DNA from: Planctomycetota bacterium
GTDB lineage: Bacteria > Planctomycetota > UBA1135 > GCA-002686595
Assembly (NCBI GenBank): GCA_020638855.1
Contig: JACKHT010000006.1
Location: forward strand, 1-64,000
DNA length: 64,000 bases
Reading direction: 5' to 3'
Part shown: positions 26,426 to 34,400 of the stretch, in pieces
Position numbering within the stretch: position 1 is the stretch's first letter
Layout of the letters: every line of letters begins with the position of its first letter
Notes under the pieces: generated by a model
Database searches by the model: none
Seen by the model: the letters and a program-made list of their open reading frames with translations, nothing else
Told to the model about the DNA's origin: nothing
Position numbers and translations under genes: made by a program

Positions 26426-28039
26426 ATGCAACGCTGGTTCTTCACAACGCCTTGGCTCCTGATCGTTTCCACCGGGTTCGCGCAAACTTGGGCCGTCCAC
26501 GATCTCAAGCGCCCGCAGCCCGAAATCGTCCATGCCCGTCCGCAGGTGTCGCTGCCCGCTCCCCCGGGGGCAACGGTCCTGTTCGACGGCAGCGACCTCT
26601 CGGCTTGGCGCCATGACGACGGTGCGGACGCCCGTTGGAAGATCGAAAACGGCGAGTTGGTGGTGACGCCGGGATCGGGCAACCTGCAAACCCGCGCGGT
26701 CTTCGACGACGTCCAGCTGCACGTGGAGTGGATGGTGCCCGAGTCCGAAGCCCAGGACCAAGGCCAGAACCGCGGCAATTCGGGGGTCTTCCTGATGGGC
26801 TTGTACGAAATCCAAGTCCTGGAGAGCTTGGGCAGCACGACCTACGCCGACGGCATGGCGGGCTCGGTGTATGGGCAGTTTCCGCCGGCAGTCAACCCCG
26901 GATCCGGGATCGGGCGCTGGAATTCCTACGACATCTTCTTCCGCAGTCCGCGTTTCGAAGACTCCAAGGTCGTCGAACCCGCCAGCGTGACCGTGCTGCA
27001 CAACGGCTACACCATCCAAGATGGCCGCGAGCTGTTGGGCGTGACCCGCCACCAGGCCACGGCCGAGTACCACCTGCATGCTCCCCGACTGCCGCTGGTG
27101 TTGCAGGACCATGGGGATCCGATCCACTTCCGCAACATCTGGATCCGCGACTTGCCGCGCTGGGACGAACTCCCCAAGACCAACCGCGCGGGCCGCCTGC
27201 GCCAACACGTCGAATTCCTCGCTGGGCTCGATCCCGCTCGCAGCTCGCGCAGCCCGGGCAGCTTGCTTTTTGCCGCGCAGTACATCGCCGAATCGCTGCG
27301 CCAAGCCGGCTGGGCGGTGCATTTCCAAGACTACGACGCCGACGGGGTCATGCAGCGCAACGTGGTCGCGCGCCTCGGTCCCGACGCCGGATCGTTGCTG
27401 GTGGTGGGCGCCCATTACGACTGCGTCGATGGAACCCCGGGAGCCGATGACAACGCCAGTGGTGTGGCGGGATTGATCGAGCTGGCGGGAGAACTGGCCA
27501 AGCGTCCCATGGATCGGCCGATCGAGTTGGTCGCCTACACCCTCGAAGAACCCCCGTTCTTTGGGACCGATTTCATGGGCAGCGTGGTCCATGCCAAGTC
27601 GCTCAAGGAAGCGGAAACCGAGGTGGAAGGCATGATCTCGCTCGAAATGATCGGCTGCTACACCGATCGACCCGACAGCCAACGCTACCCGGTGGCGGGA
27701 ATGGAAACGGTGTACCCCAATACGGGCAACTTCCTCGCGGTGGTTTCGCTGCCGAAGCACCGCGAATGGCTCGATCGCTTCGCGACCGCCATGGGCGGCT
27801 CGATGAAGCTTCCGGTGGAGACCCTAGCGGCCCCCACCACGGTCACCGGCATCGATTTTTCGGACCATCGCAGCTATTGGGCCGAGGGGTATCCCGCGCT
27901 GATGCTGACCGACACCGCGTTCTTCCGCAGCATCCACTACCACGAAGCCTCCGACACCCCTGCTACCCTCGACTACCTACGCATGGCCGAAGTCGTCGAT
28001 GGGTTGTTGGGCGCGTTGGCACCCGCAAGTTCCGATTGA
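26426..28039 (+). CDS. Exported fusion: DUF1080 (3-keto-disaccharide hydrolase-like) plus M28 peptidase
   Basis: This 537-residue protein has signal peptide MQRWFFTTPWLLIVSTGFAQ. The first domain (about 45-240) is DUF1080/3-keto-disaccharide hydrolase-like: ATVLFDGSDLSAWRHDDG, NSGVFLMGLYEIQVL and FRNIWIRDLP are its classic segments. The second (about 255-537) is a zinc M28 aminopeptidase: GAHYDCVDG and PGADDNASG (His and Asp ligands), YTLEEPPF (catalytic Glu and Glu ligand), IDFSDHRSYW and SIHYHEASDT. DUF1080 normally occurs alone or with cytochrome or lectin-like modules, so the peptidase fusion is unusual. It may process glycosylated peptides in the periplasm. Confidence 0.85.
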   Translation: MQRWFFTTPWLLIVSTGFAQTWAVHDLKRPQPEIVHARPQVSLPAPPGATVLFDGSDLSAWRHDDGADARWKIENGELVVTPGSGNLQTRAVFDDVQLHVEWMVPESEAQDQGQNRGNSGVFLMGLYEIQVLESLGSTTYADGMAGSVYGQFPPAVNPGSGIGRWNSYDIFFRSPRFEDSKVVEPASVTVLHNGYTIQDGRELLGVTRHQATAEYHLHAPRLPLVLQDHGDPIHFRNIWIRDLPRWDELPKTNRAGRLRQHVEFLAGLDPARSSRSPGSLLFAAQYIAESLRQAGWAVHFQDYDADGVMQRNVVARLGPDAGSLLVVGAHYDCVDGTPGADDNASGVAGLIELAGELAKRPMDRPIELVAYTLEEPPFFGTDFMGSVVHAKSLKEAETEVEGMISLEMIGCYTDRPDSQRYPVAGMETVYPNTGNFLAVVSLPKHREWLDRFATAMGGSMKLPVETLAAPTTVTGIDFSDHRSYWAEGYPALMLTDTAFFRSIHYHEASDTPATLDYLRMAEVVDGLLGALAPASSD

Positions 28040-28102
28040 TCAGGGGCTTGGAGACGAGCGTGGCATAGGTCACATTGGTGTCCTCAGTCCGTACCCCCCA
28101 TT

Positions 28103-28369
28103 ATGAAACGCCTGATTCCCCTGCTCTACGCAATCCCCCTCGGTGGATTGTACCTGCGCTTTACCAGCTGCTGAGGCGACGCGCGATCCATGCTCGGTCT
28201 GGGCATGTTGTTGGCGGGGCTGCCCATCTTTGCGTGGCATAACCAGGCGCGTGCGGAACGCGCGCTGGAGGCGCGTCGTGCGGAGCGGGAGACCGCTGAG
28301 AGCAATCCGATGGGAGATCCGCCGGTGGCCCCGCCCGACGACAATCGCCACGACGACCCGGCGGTCTAA
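28103..28369 (+). CDS. Probable small membrane selenoprotein with Cys-Sec motif
   Basis: The frame from ATG 28103 to TAA 28367-28369 gives 88 residues when TGA at 28172-28174 is read as Sec24. It has hydrophobic segment MKRLIPLLYAIPLGGLYLRF, the turn TSC-U-GDARS, a second hydrophobic segment MLGLGMLLAGLPIFAW, a basic/acidic helix (NQARAERALEARRAERETAE) and a Pro/Asp-rich tail. Cys23 next to Sec24 would form a selenenylsulfide-type redox pair. The SECIS-like hairpin after the TGA has loop GGUCU, as in E. coli fdhF. High third-position GC continues on both sides. Conventional calling would see only fragments under 60 codons. An internal ATG at 28190, inside the hairpin, is an alternative start for a truncated product. 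Confidence 0.7.
28189..28207 (+). promoter_or_regulatory. SECIS hairpin downstream of UGA24 (loop GGUCU)
   Basis: CAUGCUC (28189-28195) pairs with GGGCAUG (28201-28207) in seven base pairs, one of them U-G, closing the loop GGUCU (28196-28200). The loop begins 21 bases after the UGA. GGUC in the apical loop is the sequence recognised by SelB in E. coli formate dehydrogenase mRNA. Confidence 0.7.
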
Positions 28370-28440
28370 CCCAAAGCGCCCCTTTCGCCGCCCGGCCTGG
28401 GACCGCACACTAGGAAAGACCCCTCTCCCCCACGCTTTCC

Positions 28441-29637
28441 ATGAATCTGTCGCACTCGCTCGCCCTGGTCCTTGCCGTACCTCTGCTCTCCACCTGTGGC
28501 TTCGCCCAGGAAGCGACGCCCGTCGAACCGTCGATCCATTTGGAGCCCGCGTTTGTCGGCCAAACGTTCGAACAGCCGCTGTTTCTGACCGCAGCGGGCG
28601 ATGGCAGCGGACGGCTCTTCGTGATCGAACACGCCGGGACGATTCGCGTGTTCGATAGCAAGGCGCCGGAGAAGCCAAGCGAAGTCTTCCTCGACATCCG
28701 CGAGAAGGTGTCGCTCCAGTTCAACGAGGAGGGTTTGCTCGGACTCGCCTTCCATCCGAACTACAAGCAGAACGGGACGTTCTTCGTGCACTACTCCTCA
28801 TCGGTCGAGGACAAGGTGGGCTTCCTGGCGCGCTATCAAGTGTCCAAGGACAACCCCAACCGCGCTGATCCCGAGTCGGAAGTCGTGCTGCTGCGTCAAC
28901 CGCAACCCTGGCGCAACCACAACGGGGGCATGATCGCGTTTGGCCCCGATGGGTTCCTGTACCTATCGTTTGGCGACGGTGGCGCCGGGGGAGATCCCAA
29001 GCGATCGGGCCAAAACCTGGGAACGTGGTTGGGCAAAATTCTGCGCCTCGACGTCGACCATCCGGGAACGGACAAGCCCTATGGCATCCCGGCCGACAAC
29101 CCGTTTGTGAAGGGACCCGAGGGGGCCATGCCCGAGATCTACGCCTTTGGCTTGCGCAACGTGTGGCGCTTTTCCTTCGACCGTCAAACCGGCGACCTGT
29201 GGGCCGGCGATGTGGGGCAGAATACCTGGGAAGAAGTCGACCTGATCCACAAGGGTGGCAACTACGGCTGGAACGCTTGGGAAGGATTCGTCCCCTTTGG
29301 CAAGGGCAACGAGCTTTCCCAGGGAGAACACGTTCTCCCCATCGCGGCCTACGGCCGCAAAGAGGGCATTTCGGTCACCGGCGGCTACGTCTACCGCGGC
29401 AAGCGCTTCCCCGAGCTCGCAGGGTCCTACTTCTACGGGGACTTTGCCTCAGGCAACATCTGGCGCTTGCAGAAACAAGCCGACGGAACCTGGCACAACG
29501 CGATCGCGCTCGAGCGCAGCGGCAAGTCGATCGCTTCGTTCTCGGAGGACGCCGAAGGCGAGCTCTACTTGCTCGACTACGCAGGTGGCATCTACCGCCT
29601 CGTTCCCGGGGCCGAGCCGGCGACCAAGACCGAGTGA
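28441..29637 (+). CDS. PQQ-dependent sugar dehydrogenase-like (GSDH/YliI family)
   Basis: This 398-residue exported protein has signal peptide MNLSHSLALVLAVPLLSTCGFAQ. The six-bladed propeller family is recognised by FEQPLFLTAAGDGSGRLFVIEHAG, NEEGLLGLAFHPNYKQNG, NHNGGMIAFGPDGFLYLSFG, YAFGLRNVWRFSFD, AGDVGQNTWEEVD and VTGGYVYRG. Members oxidise aldose sugars with PQQ; many bacterial relatives are called only Glucose/Sorbosone dehydrogenase. Cofactor use here is inferred. It follows the small selenoprotein gene by 71 bases. Confidence 0.88.
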   Translation: MNLSHSLALVLAVPLLSTCGFAQEATPVEPSIHLEPAFVGQTFEQPLFLTAAGDGSGRLFVIEHAGTIRVFDSKAPEKPSEVFLDIREKVSLQFNEEGLLGLAFHPNYKQNGTFFVHYSSSVEDKVGFLARYQVSKDNPNRADPESEVVLLRQPQPWRNHNGGMIAFGPDGFLYLSFGDGGAGGDPKRSGQNLGTWLGKILRLDVDHPGTDKPYGIPADNPFVKGPEGAMPEIYAFGLRNVWRFSFDRQTGDLWAGDVGQNTWEEVDLIHKGGNYGWNAWEGFVPFGKGNELSQGEHVLPIAAYGRKEGISVTGGYVYRGKRFPELAGSYFYGDFASGNIWRLQKQADGTWHNAIALERSGKSIASFSEDAEGELYLLDYAGGIYRLVPGAEPATKTE

Positions 29638-29638
29638 C

Positions 29639-29884
29639 TCAGCCGGACCCTAGGTAGGGGCAATGCCGGCAACCCAGGTCGCAACAGGACCCCCGGGCCC
29701 AGATCGTCGCCGCTGTTTGCACCCACAGCCCCGAGCAGGGGTCGACGTACATGGGTTGGCCCCGTTCGATGGCCGCCTCGTGGGCCGCTACGATCGCATC
29801 GTACTGCGGGTGCTGGGGCGACAACCGCTGGGGATGCGGCTTGCGGCGGGCTTCGGGCAGGGGTTTGCGTTCGGGAGAACTCAT
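29639..29884 (-). CDS. DUF5522-like small cysteine-rich protein
   Basis: This protein of about 81 residues ends in the distinctive ARGSCCDLGCRHCPYLG, a CC-x3-CRHCPY cluster typical of DUF5522, preceded by MYVDPCSGLWVQTAATI. The cysteines suggest a metal or iron-sulfur site. ATG 29884 starts MSSPERK; a further in-frame ATG at 29923 would add 13 residues. It converges on the dehydrogenase gene with one base between the stops. Confidence 0.75.
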   Translation of the reverse strand: MSSPERKPLPEARRKPHPQRLSPQHPQYDAIVAAHEAAIERGQPMYVDPCSGLWVQTAATIWARGSCCDLGCRHCPYLGSG

Positions 29885-29939
29885 GGGGATGGCGATCCCT
29901 TCGTTTCGACCCAAGGGCCGCAAAAATCGAGCTGCTTGC

Positions 29940-30428
29940 TCAGTTTCCGGTCCAAACCAGCTCGGCGGTTCCCTCGAATTGGGGCACGGCGACGATTTCG
30001 AATGGAGCGGTCATCATGGTGATCTGCGCGGAGCCCGGTTCGGGTTCTTCTTCGTGGGCCAAGACGCGCACCCCATCCTTGGTGGGCTCCAGACCCTCGA
30101 TGGTGACCGAGTAGCCGCCCGAAGGCCGCGAACCGCCAAACAAGCACACCGCATAGAAATGGTCAAAGTCCAATTCCGGCATCGACGGGGCGGGCATTTG
30201 CAGGCGACCATGCCGAGCCCATAGCTCCGCAAACGTAGCCGAGTCGCGACACACCACGAGTTCTTGGCAATCCACCCCGCTGTTGGCTCCCTGCAGCACG
30301 CGCATGAGCGCTGCAGTCCCACCCTCGTAGATCGGGTCCTGGGGCTCCGCCAACGGTTCGCGCCGACAAGCCACCAAGACGATCGACAGGACGACGGCCG
30401 CGCCCACCCATCCACTCCAGTGCATCAT
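29940..30428 (-). CDS. PrcB-like lipoprotein coupled to the subtilase
   Basis: This 162-residue protein has a lipoprotein signal ending IVLVAC (Cys21). The domain that follows contains FYAVCLFGGSRPSGGYSVTIEGL, the hallmark of PrcB_C domains. PrcB, with PrcA, forms the dentilisin complex around the subtilisin-like PrtP of Treponema. The gene is translationally coupled to a subtilase gene here (ATGA overlap at 30425-30428), which mirrors that arrangement, so a role in folding or activity of the neighbouring protease is a reasonable inference. Confidence 0.75.
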   Translation of the reverse strand: MMHWSGWVGAAVVLSIVLVACRREPLAEPQDPIYEGGTAALMRVLQGANSGVDCQELVVCRDSATFAELWARHGRLQMPAPSMPELDFDHFYAVCLFGGSRPSGGYSVTIEGLEPTKDGVRVLAHEEEPEPGSAQITMMTAPFEIVAVPQFEGTAELVWTGN

Positions 30429-33424
30429 CGGGATTGTCCTTGCGAAGTGGCGTTTTGCATCGCCGGGGAGGGTAGCAAGCGGAATCCACGCTGCCCCACC
30501 GAAGCGGTGGAAAAGACCGTTTGCAGCGGAAAATTGCGGTCGGTGATCGCCATGCCGCCCTGGACTTCGATCACGGCGGGCAATTCCAACGAAGGGTACA
30601 ACCCGCACAGCGGCTCGCCCTCGTCGCAGATGAAACCGTCGTTGTCCTCGTCGGTGCCCGCAACCACGTAGTACGAGCCTTCGGCCAGGTTGGGGAAGGA
30701 GTAGGCCAGCGAGCTTTGGGTTTGCACCACCGCTTGCGCCACCGTGTCGTACTGCTCGATGTCCACCGCCAGGACGTAGACCACGTAGTTCGTTTGCGCC
30801 GTGGCATTGCCCACGTCGACGACCACCGCCAAGCCGACCGACCCTCCGTTGGAGGTCAGCGCCACATCCCCGCGGTAGGTTCCATCCGCCAACCCGCTGG
30901 GATCCACGCAAACCTGGATCGCGCTGGTATCGGTCGAGGTGCTGCCCGAAGAAGCCACCGGCGTCGCCGTGAGCCAGGCACCCCCGCTCTGGGTGGTCGG
31001 CGTGGCACCCGTGACCTGCAGCATCCCTCCTCCACCATTGGTCACCGAAACCGTGCGGCACACCGAACTCCCTGACGGCGCCGCATTGAGCAGCACCGTG
31101 GATTCGCCCAATGCCAGAACCGGCGCCCCGCCGCCGCCACCGCCCGCCGCCTGGACCGCAGCAAAGGCGTTGACCAACCCGTAGCCATACAAGTTGTCCT
31201 TGCCCACCGCTCCGAGGTCGGTCGCGGTAGAAGTCAAGATCGCCTCGACCTGGGCAACCGTCAGCGACGGGTTCTCCGAACGGATCAGCGCTGCGACTCC
31301 GGCCACGTGGGGCGCTGCCATCGAGGTGCCCTGATAGAAACTGTAGCTGGCATAGTTGATGGGCGAGACCGAGTCATCGGGCTTGGTAGACAGCACCCCA
31401 TCCCCGTACCCGTCGCCGTTGAGGTCCACCGCCACGTTGCCACCCGGCGCAGCCACATCGACCGTCGGGTGGAAGTTCGAATAGGGCGCGCGGGTCAGGT
31501 CGTAGCCGACTGCCGCCACCGAAATCACTCCGTCGTAGGCGGCAGGATAGGAGGGCGTCGAGCTGTTTTCGTTGCCCGCGGCCGCGATGATCACCGTGCC
31601 CGCATTGCGCGTCGCCGTGACGGCGTCCTGCATGGCTTGGCTGTAGCCCGGGCCTCCCAAGCTCATGTTGATCACATGGGCGCGTTGGGCAGGCAACTGC
31701 CCCGAGGAGTTGGCTTGGCGCCCGGCATACAGGATGCCGTTGGCGATGTCGAAGTTGGTGCCTCCACCGATCCCGAGCACCCGCACGTGCATCACGCCAC
31801 CGGCCCAGGTCACGCCAGCCACGCCTTGACCATTGTTGGTCTCCGCACCCACCGTGCCCGCCACGTGCGAGCCGTGGTAGCTCGAAGGATTGGGCCCCAC
31901 CCCGTCCCCTACGTCGAAGGGATCGTTGTCGATGCCATTGCCATCGCCGGCGATGGTGGCGCTCGAGATCATGTCAATGCCCTGGATCTCACGTCCATCG
32001 AGGTCCGGCGCTGGAGTCGAACCCGTATCGAGGATCGCTGTGATGATGCTGGGGGATCCGGTTTGCAAGTCCCAAGCGAGCGGCAAGTTGAGCGCCTCGT
32101 AGTGCCACTGCAGGTTGTAGAAGTTGTCGTTGGGCCGGGTTTCCACCATCGGAGGCGGCAACACCGCGGGCGACCACATCGACGGCTGGTAGAGATAATT
32201 CGGCTCCGCGTACGCAACCCCATCGACCCCCGCCAGGGTGGCGACCATGGCCGCCGTGTAGCGTTTGGTTTGTTCTTCGTCCAACCCGCTCGGGATGCGG
32301 AACTCCACGCGCTCCAACCCGCTGGCGTTGGATGCGGCCACCCGCGATCCACGCAAGGCCATGGCGGCTTCGGCCAGACCTGCGGGGCGACGCAGAACCA
32401 CTTCTCCACTCACGAAGGGCGTGGGCGTGGCCGTGAACGCCTGGACTTGGTGAGGATTCTTGAGGAAGCGCTGTTCGAGCGCAGCGCTCGCACGGGGCCG
32501 CACCGAAAGGTCGGCCAAGTACCCCTGCGCAACCACGCTGGCCGGGCGCGACAGCACCAGCGACCAGGCCCCGGAACTTGCCGCGAACGGGTACACCTTG
32601 ACGGCCACGAGGGTCATCGCCGGAATGGTCAAGCTGCCGATTTCTTCGCCCGTGCCGGTCGAGTCCGCGTCGAAGGTATCGAGCACTACGGGCGACCCGA
32701 GCCCCGACGTGACATCGGAAACTTCGATGTCGAAGTCTTCCCCAATCGGCAGAGTCAGGTTCAGGTTGAGCGTACCCGCCTCGGAAAAGCCCAGCAGCAG
32801 GTAGTCGCCGGTATCGCCTCCCCCCGTTGCGCCGCTCATGGTGAGCGTATTGCCGCCCACAAACTCGCCCAAGTATTGCGCGTCGGTGAGCGCGTCGTTG
32901 GGCTCCACCTCGGGCAACGGGTTCGCCAAGGCCGTGGCCTCGATGGCCAATTCGTAGTCCGACGTGCCCGAGGCCGAAACGATCACGAGGTACGCCGCGC
33001 CTTGGATCACAAACGACCCGCTCTCGCTGGCATTGGTGCTGTCCAGGGCATCGACGATCTGCAGGCTGATCGGCTCCACGAGCAGCACGTCGAGGTCGGA
33101 AGCACCATTCGTCGCCGTCAACGTCACTTGGATCTGGGCTCGCTGGGGCACCACGATCTGGAATCCGTCGAAAGGATCGCTGCCGGAGTCGGTGATGTTG
33201 CCCAGCACCGTCCGGCTGTCGCCGATCGCCAAACTGCCCAAGCGATGCGAAGTGGAGGCGCTGTCATTGGGCTCGGCCTCCAACGTGGTTTGGTCCACGG
33301 CGAGCACCGACATGGTGCCCGCAATCGAACCGGTGCTGGCGGTACCGCCCCCGCCTCCCCCACAGCCGGACAGGCAAAGCAAGGGCAACATCCAGGGCGC
33401 TAGGCGGCGAATTCGTCGGTTCAT
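30425..33424 (-). CDS. Large subtilisin-like (S8) lipoprotein peptidase with two PPC domains
   Basis: This 999-residue protein has a lipobox LLCLSGC followed by six glycines. Two pre-peptidase C-terminal-type beta-sandwiches begin LEAEPNDSASTSHRLG (about 50) and EVEPNDALTDAQYLG (about 170). After an inhibitor-like region, the S8 catalytic triad is visible: Asp in AILDTGSTPAPDLDG (about 466), His in YHGSHVAGTVGAE (about 515) and Ser in GTSMAAPHVAGVAAL (about 699). The C terminus has a BACON/choice-of-anchor-like beta domain and a DEDNDGFICDEGE loop. The frame extends to 33577, but ATG 33424 begins the signal sequence. Confidence 0.9.
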   Translation of the reverse strand: MNRRIRRLAPWMLPLLCLSGCGGGGGGTASTGSIAGTMSVLAVDQTTLEAEPNDSASTSHRLGSLAIGDSRTVLGNITDSGSDPFDGFQIVVPQRAQIQVTLTATNGASDLDVLLVEPISLQIVDALDSTNASESGSFVIQGAAYLVIVSASGTSDYELAIEATALANPLPEVEPNDALTDAQYLGEFVGGNTLTMSGATGGGDTGDYLLLGFSEAGTLNLNLTLPIGEDFDIEVSDVTSGLGSPVVLDTFDADSTGTGEEIGSLTIPAMTLVAVKVYPFAASSGAWSLVLSRPASVVAQGYLADLSVRPRASAALEQRFLKNPHQVQAFTATPTPFVSGEVVLRRPAGLAEAAMALRGSRVAASNASGLERVEFRIPSGLDEEQTKRYTAAMVATLAGVDGVAYAEPNYLYQPSMWSPAVLPPPMVETRPNDNFYNLQWHYEALNLPLAWDLQTGSPSIITAILDTGSTPAPDLDGREIQGIDMISSATIAGDGNGIDNDPFDVGDGVGPNPSSYHGSHVAGTVGAETNNGQGVAGVTWAGGVMHVRVLGIGGGTNFDIANGILYAGRQANSSGQLPAQRAHVINMSLGGPGYSQAMQDAVTATRNAGTVIIAAAGNENSSTPSYPAAYDGVISVAAVGYDLTRAPYSNFHPTVDVAAPGGNVAVDLNGDGYGDGVLSTKPDDSVSPINYASYSFYQGTSMAAPHVAGVAALIRSENPSLTVAQVEAILTSTATDLGAVGKDNLYGYGLVNAFAAVQAAGGGGGGAPVLALGESTVLLNAAPSGSSVCRTVSVTNGGGGMLQVTGATPTTQSGGAWLTATPVASSGSTSTDTSAIQVCVDPSGLADGTYRGDVALTSNGGSVGLAVVVDVGNATAQTNYVVYVLAVDIEQYDTVAQAVVQTQSSLAYSFPNLAEGSYYVVAGTDEDNDGFICDEGEPLCGLYPSLELPAVIEVQGGMAITDRNFPLQTVFSTASVGQRGFRLLPSPAMQNATSQGQSR

Positions 33425-33533
33425 GGGACTCGTGGGGCAGGTTGCGGACAGGCCTAGTATCCCCGAAGTGGGTGGAAAATGCATGGCGGGAAACGATCCG
33501 GAATCCACGATCCCGCGATCGATCGTTGGCGAG

Positions 33534-33539
33534 TACCCT
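33534..33539 (+). promoter_or_regulatory. Predicted -10 element (TACCCT), leaderless start
   Basis: TACCCT ends 6 bases before the ATG at 33546 in the divergent region shared with the subtilase gene. Confidence 0.45.
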
Positions 33540-33545
33540 GCAACC

Positions 33546-34160
33546 ATGCCGGACGTGTACGTGACCCTTGCCAGCACCTTTCGCTTCGAGCCAGAGCGAG
33601 TGAAGGGGTCGCGCTTTTTAGCGGATTTGTCACCCGCGGAAACCCCTGATCAAGCGGCCGGCTTCGTCGAGCGCATCCGGGCCGAGTTTCCCGACGCCAC
33701 CCACCACTGCTACGCTTGGCGCTTGGGCATGGACGGCATGCAGACCCGCGCCAACGACGATGGAGAACCGGGAGGGTCGGCGGGTAGGCCGATCCTGGCG
33801 CAGATCGAGGGTCATGGCGTCACGGGAGTCGTAGCGGTGGTGACGCGCTACTTTGGTGGCACCAAGCTGGGGGTCGGGGGGTTGATGCGCGCCTATGGTG
33901 GGGCCGCAGGCCAAGCCCTCGATCGTGCTCCCTTGGAGGAACGGGCCATCACCGAGCGCTGGGAAGTTCGCTTCCCCTATGCCTGCTCGGGAGCCGTGGA
34001 GGGGGTCCTGCACGGACTTGGGCTGCAGCTGGAACGGGGGCAATATGGCAGCCAGGTGCAAGGAGAGGTGTCCGTGGCCCGCTCGCAGGCAGCCGAGTTC
34101 GCGCGACAGATTGCGGACCGAACCGCTGGAAAGGGGATTGCTAGGCCCCTAGGGATTTAG
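33546..34160 (+). CDS. yigZ: IMPACT/YigZ-family (UPF0029) protein
   Basis: This 204-residue protein has N-terminal UPF0029 domain marks THHCYAWRLG, NDDGEPGGSAGRPIL and VVAVVTRYFGGTKLGVGGLMRAYG. The C-terminal ferredoxin-like DUF1949 portion starts near RFPYACSGAVEGVLHGL. Bacterial YigZ function is poorly defined; eukaryotic IMPACT regulates Gcn2. The ATG at 33546 matches the usual family start, whereas the longer frame runs antisense through the subtilase gene. The TAG stop overlaps the edge of an AT-rich inverted repeat. Confidence 0.9.
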   Translation: MPDVYVTLASTFRFEPERVKGSRFLADLSPAETPDQAAGFVERIRAEFPDATHHCYAWRLGMDGMQTRANDDGEPGGSAGRPILAQIEGHGVTGVVAVVTRYFGGTKLGVGGLMRAYGGAAGQALDRAPLEERAITERWEVRFPYACSGAVEGVLHGLGLQLERGQYGSQVQGEVSVARSQAAEFARQIADRTAGKGIARPLGI

Positions 34161-34194
34161 TATACGTGCCAGTATATTACCGGATGGTATACTA
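34158..34194. repeat. AT-rich inverted repeat TAGTATAC/GTATACTA
   Basis: TAGTATAC (34158-34165) and GTATACTA (34187-34194) are inverted copies 21 bases apart with a third AGTATATT between them. This is strikingly AT-rich for the window and sits between yigZ and mscL. Confidence 0.55.
34188..34193 (+). promoter_or_regulatory. Predicted -10 element (TATACT) for mscL
   Basis: TATACT is a near-consensus hexamer overlapping the right arm of the inverted repeat, 207 bases before the mscL start. No good -35 box is visible 16-18 bases upstream. Overlap with the repeat would let a bound protein block transcription. Confidence 0.35.
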
Positions 34195-34400
34195 CCACCC
34201 CCTACCCCAGGGTGGGAAATTTCCTTCCCTAACGGCTCTGTTGCTTGGCGGACAGGCGATTGGCGCCCCACACTCTAGGGCTCAGGAGGCCTCCTTCTGA
34301 ACCAAACTCACGGACCTGCCCCAACCGAACCCTGCCGTTCGGATACGGAGCGAGCTGCCCTCGGCAGCCCCTCCACCCCCCACAAAGAAGAGGAATCCCC

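Noticed and set aside
19970..28174. UGA recoded as an ordinary amino acid throughout
   Set aside because: UGA ends many genes in clear ATGA overlaps here (for example SCO, amidase, hemE), so it is a normal stop in this genome.
28126..28344. 72-codon minus-strand frame over the small selenoprotein gene
   Set aside because: Opposite a plus-strand frame with a matching SECIS and two membrane segments; it has no motif of its own.
31307..33403. 698-codon open frame antisense to the subtilase
   Set aside because: The subtilase has a full catalytic triad and PPC domains; the antisense frame has only compositional content.
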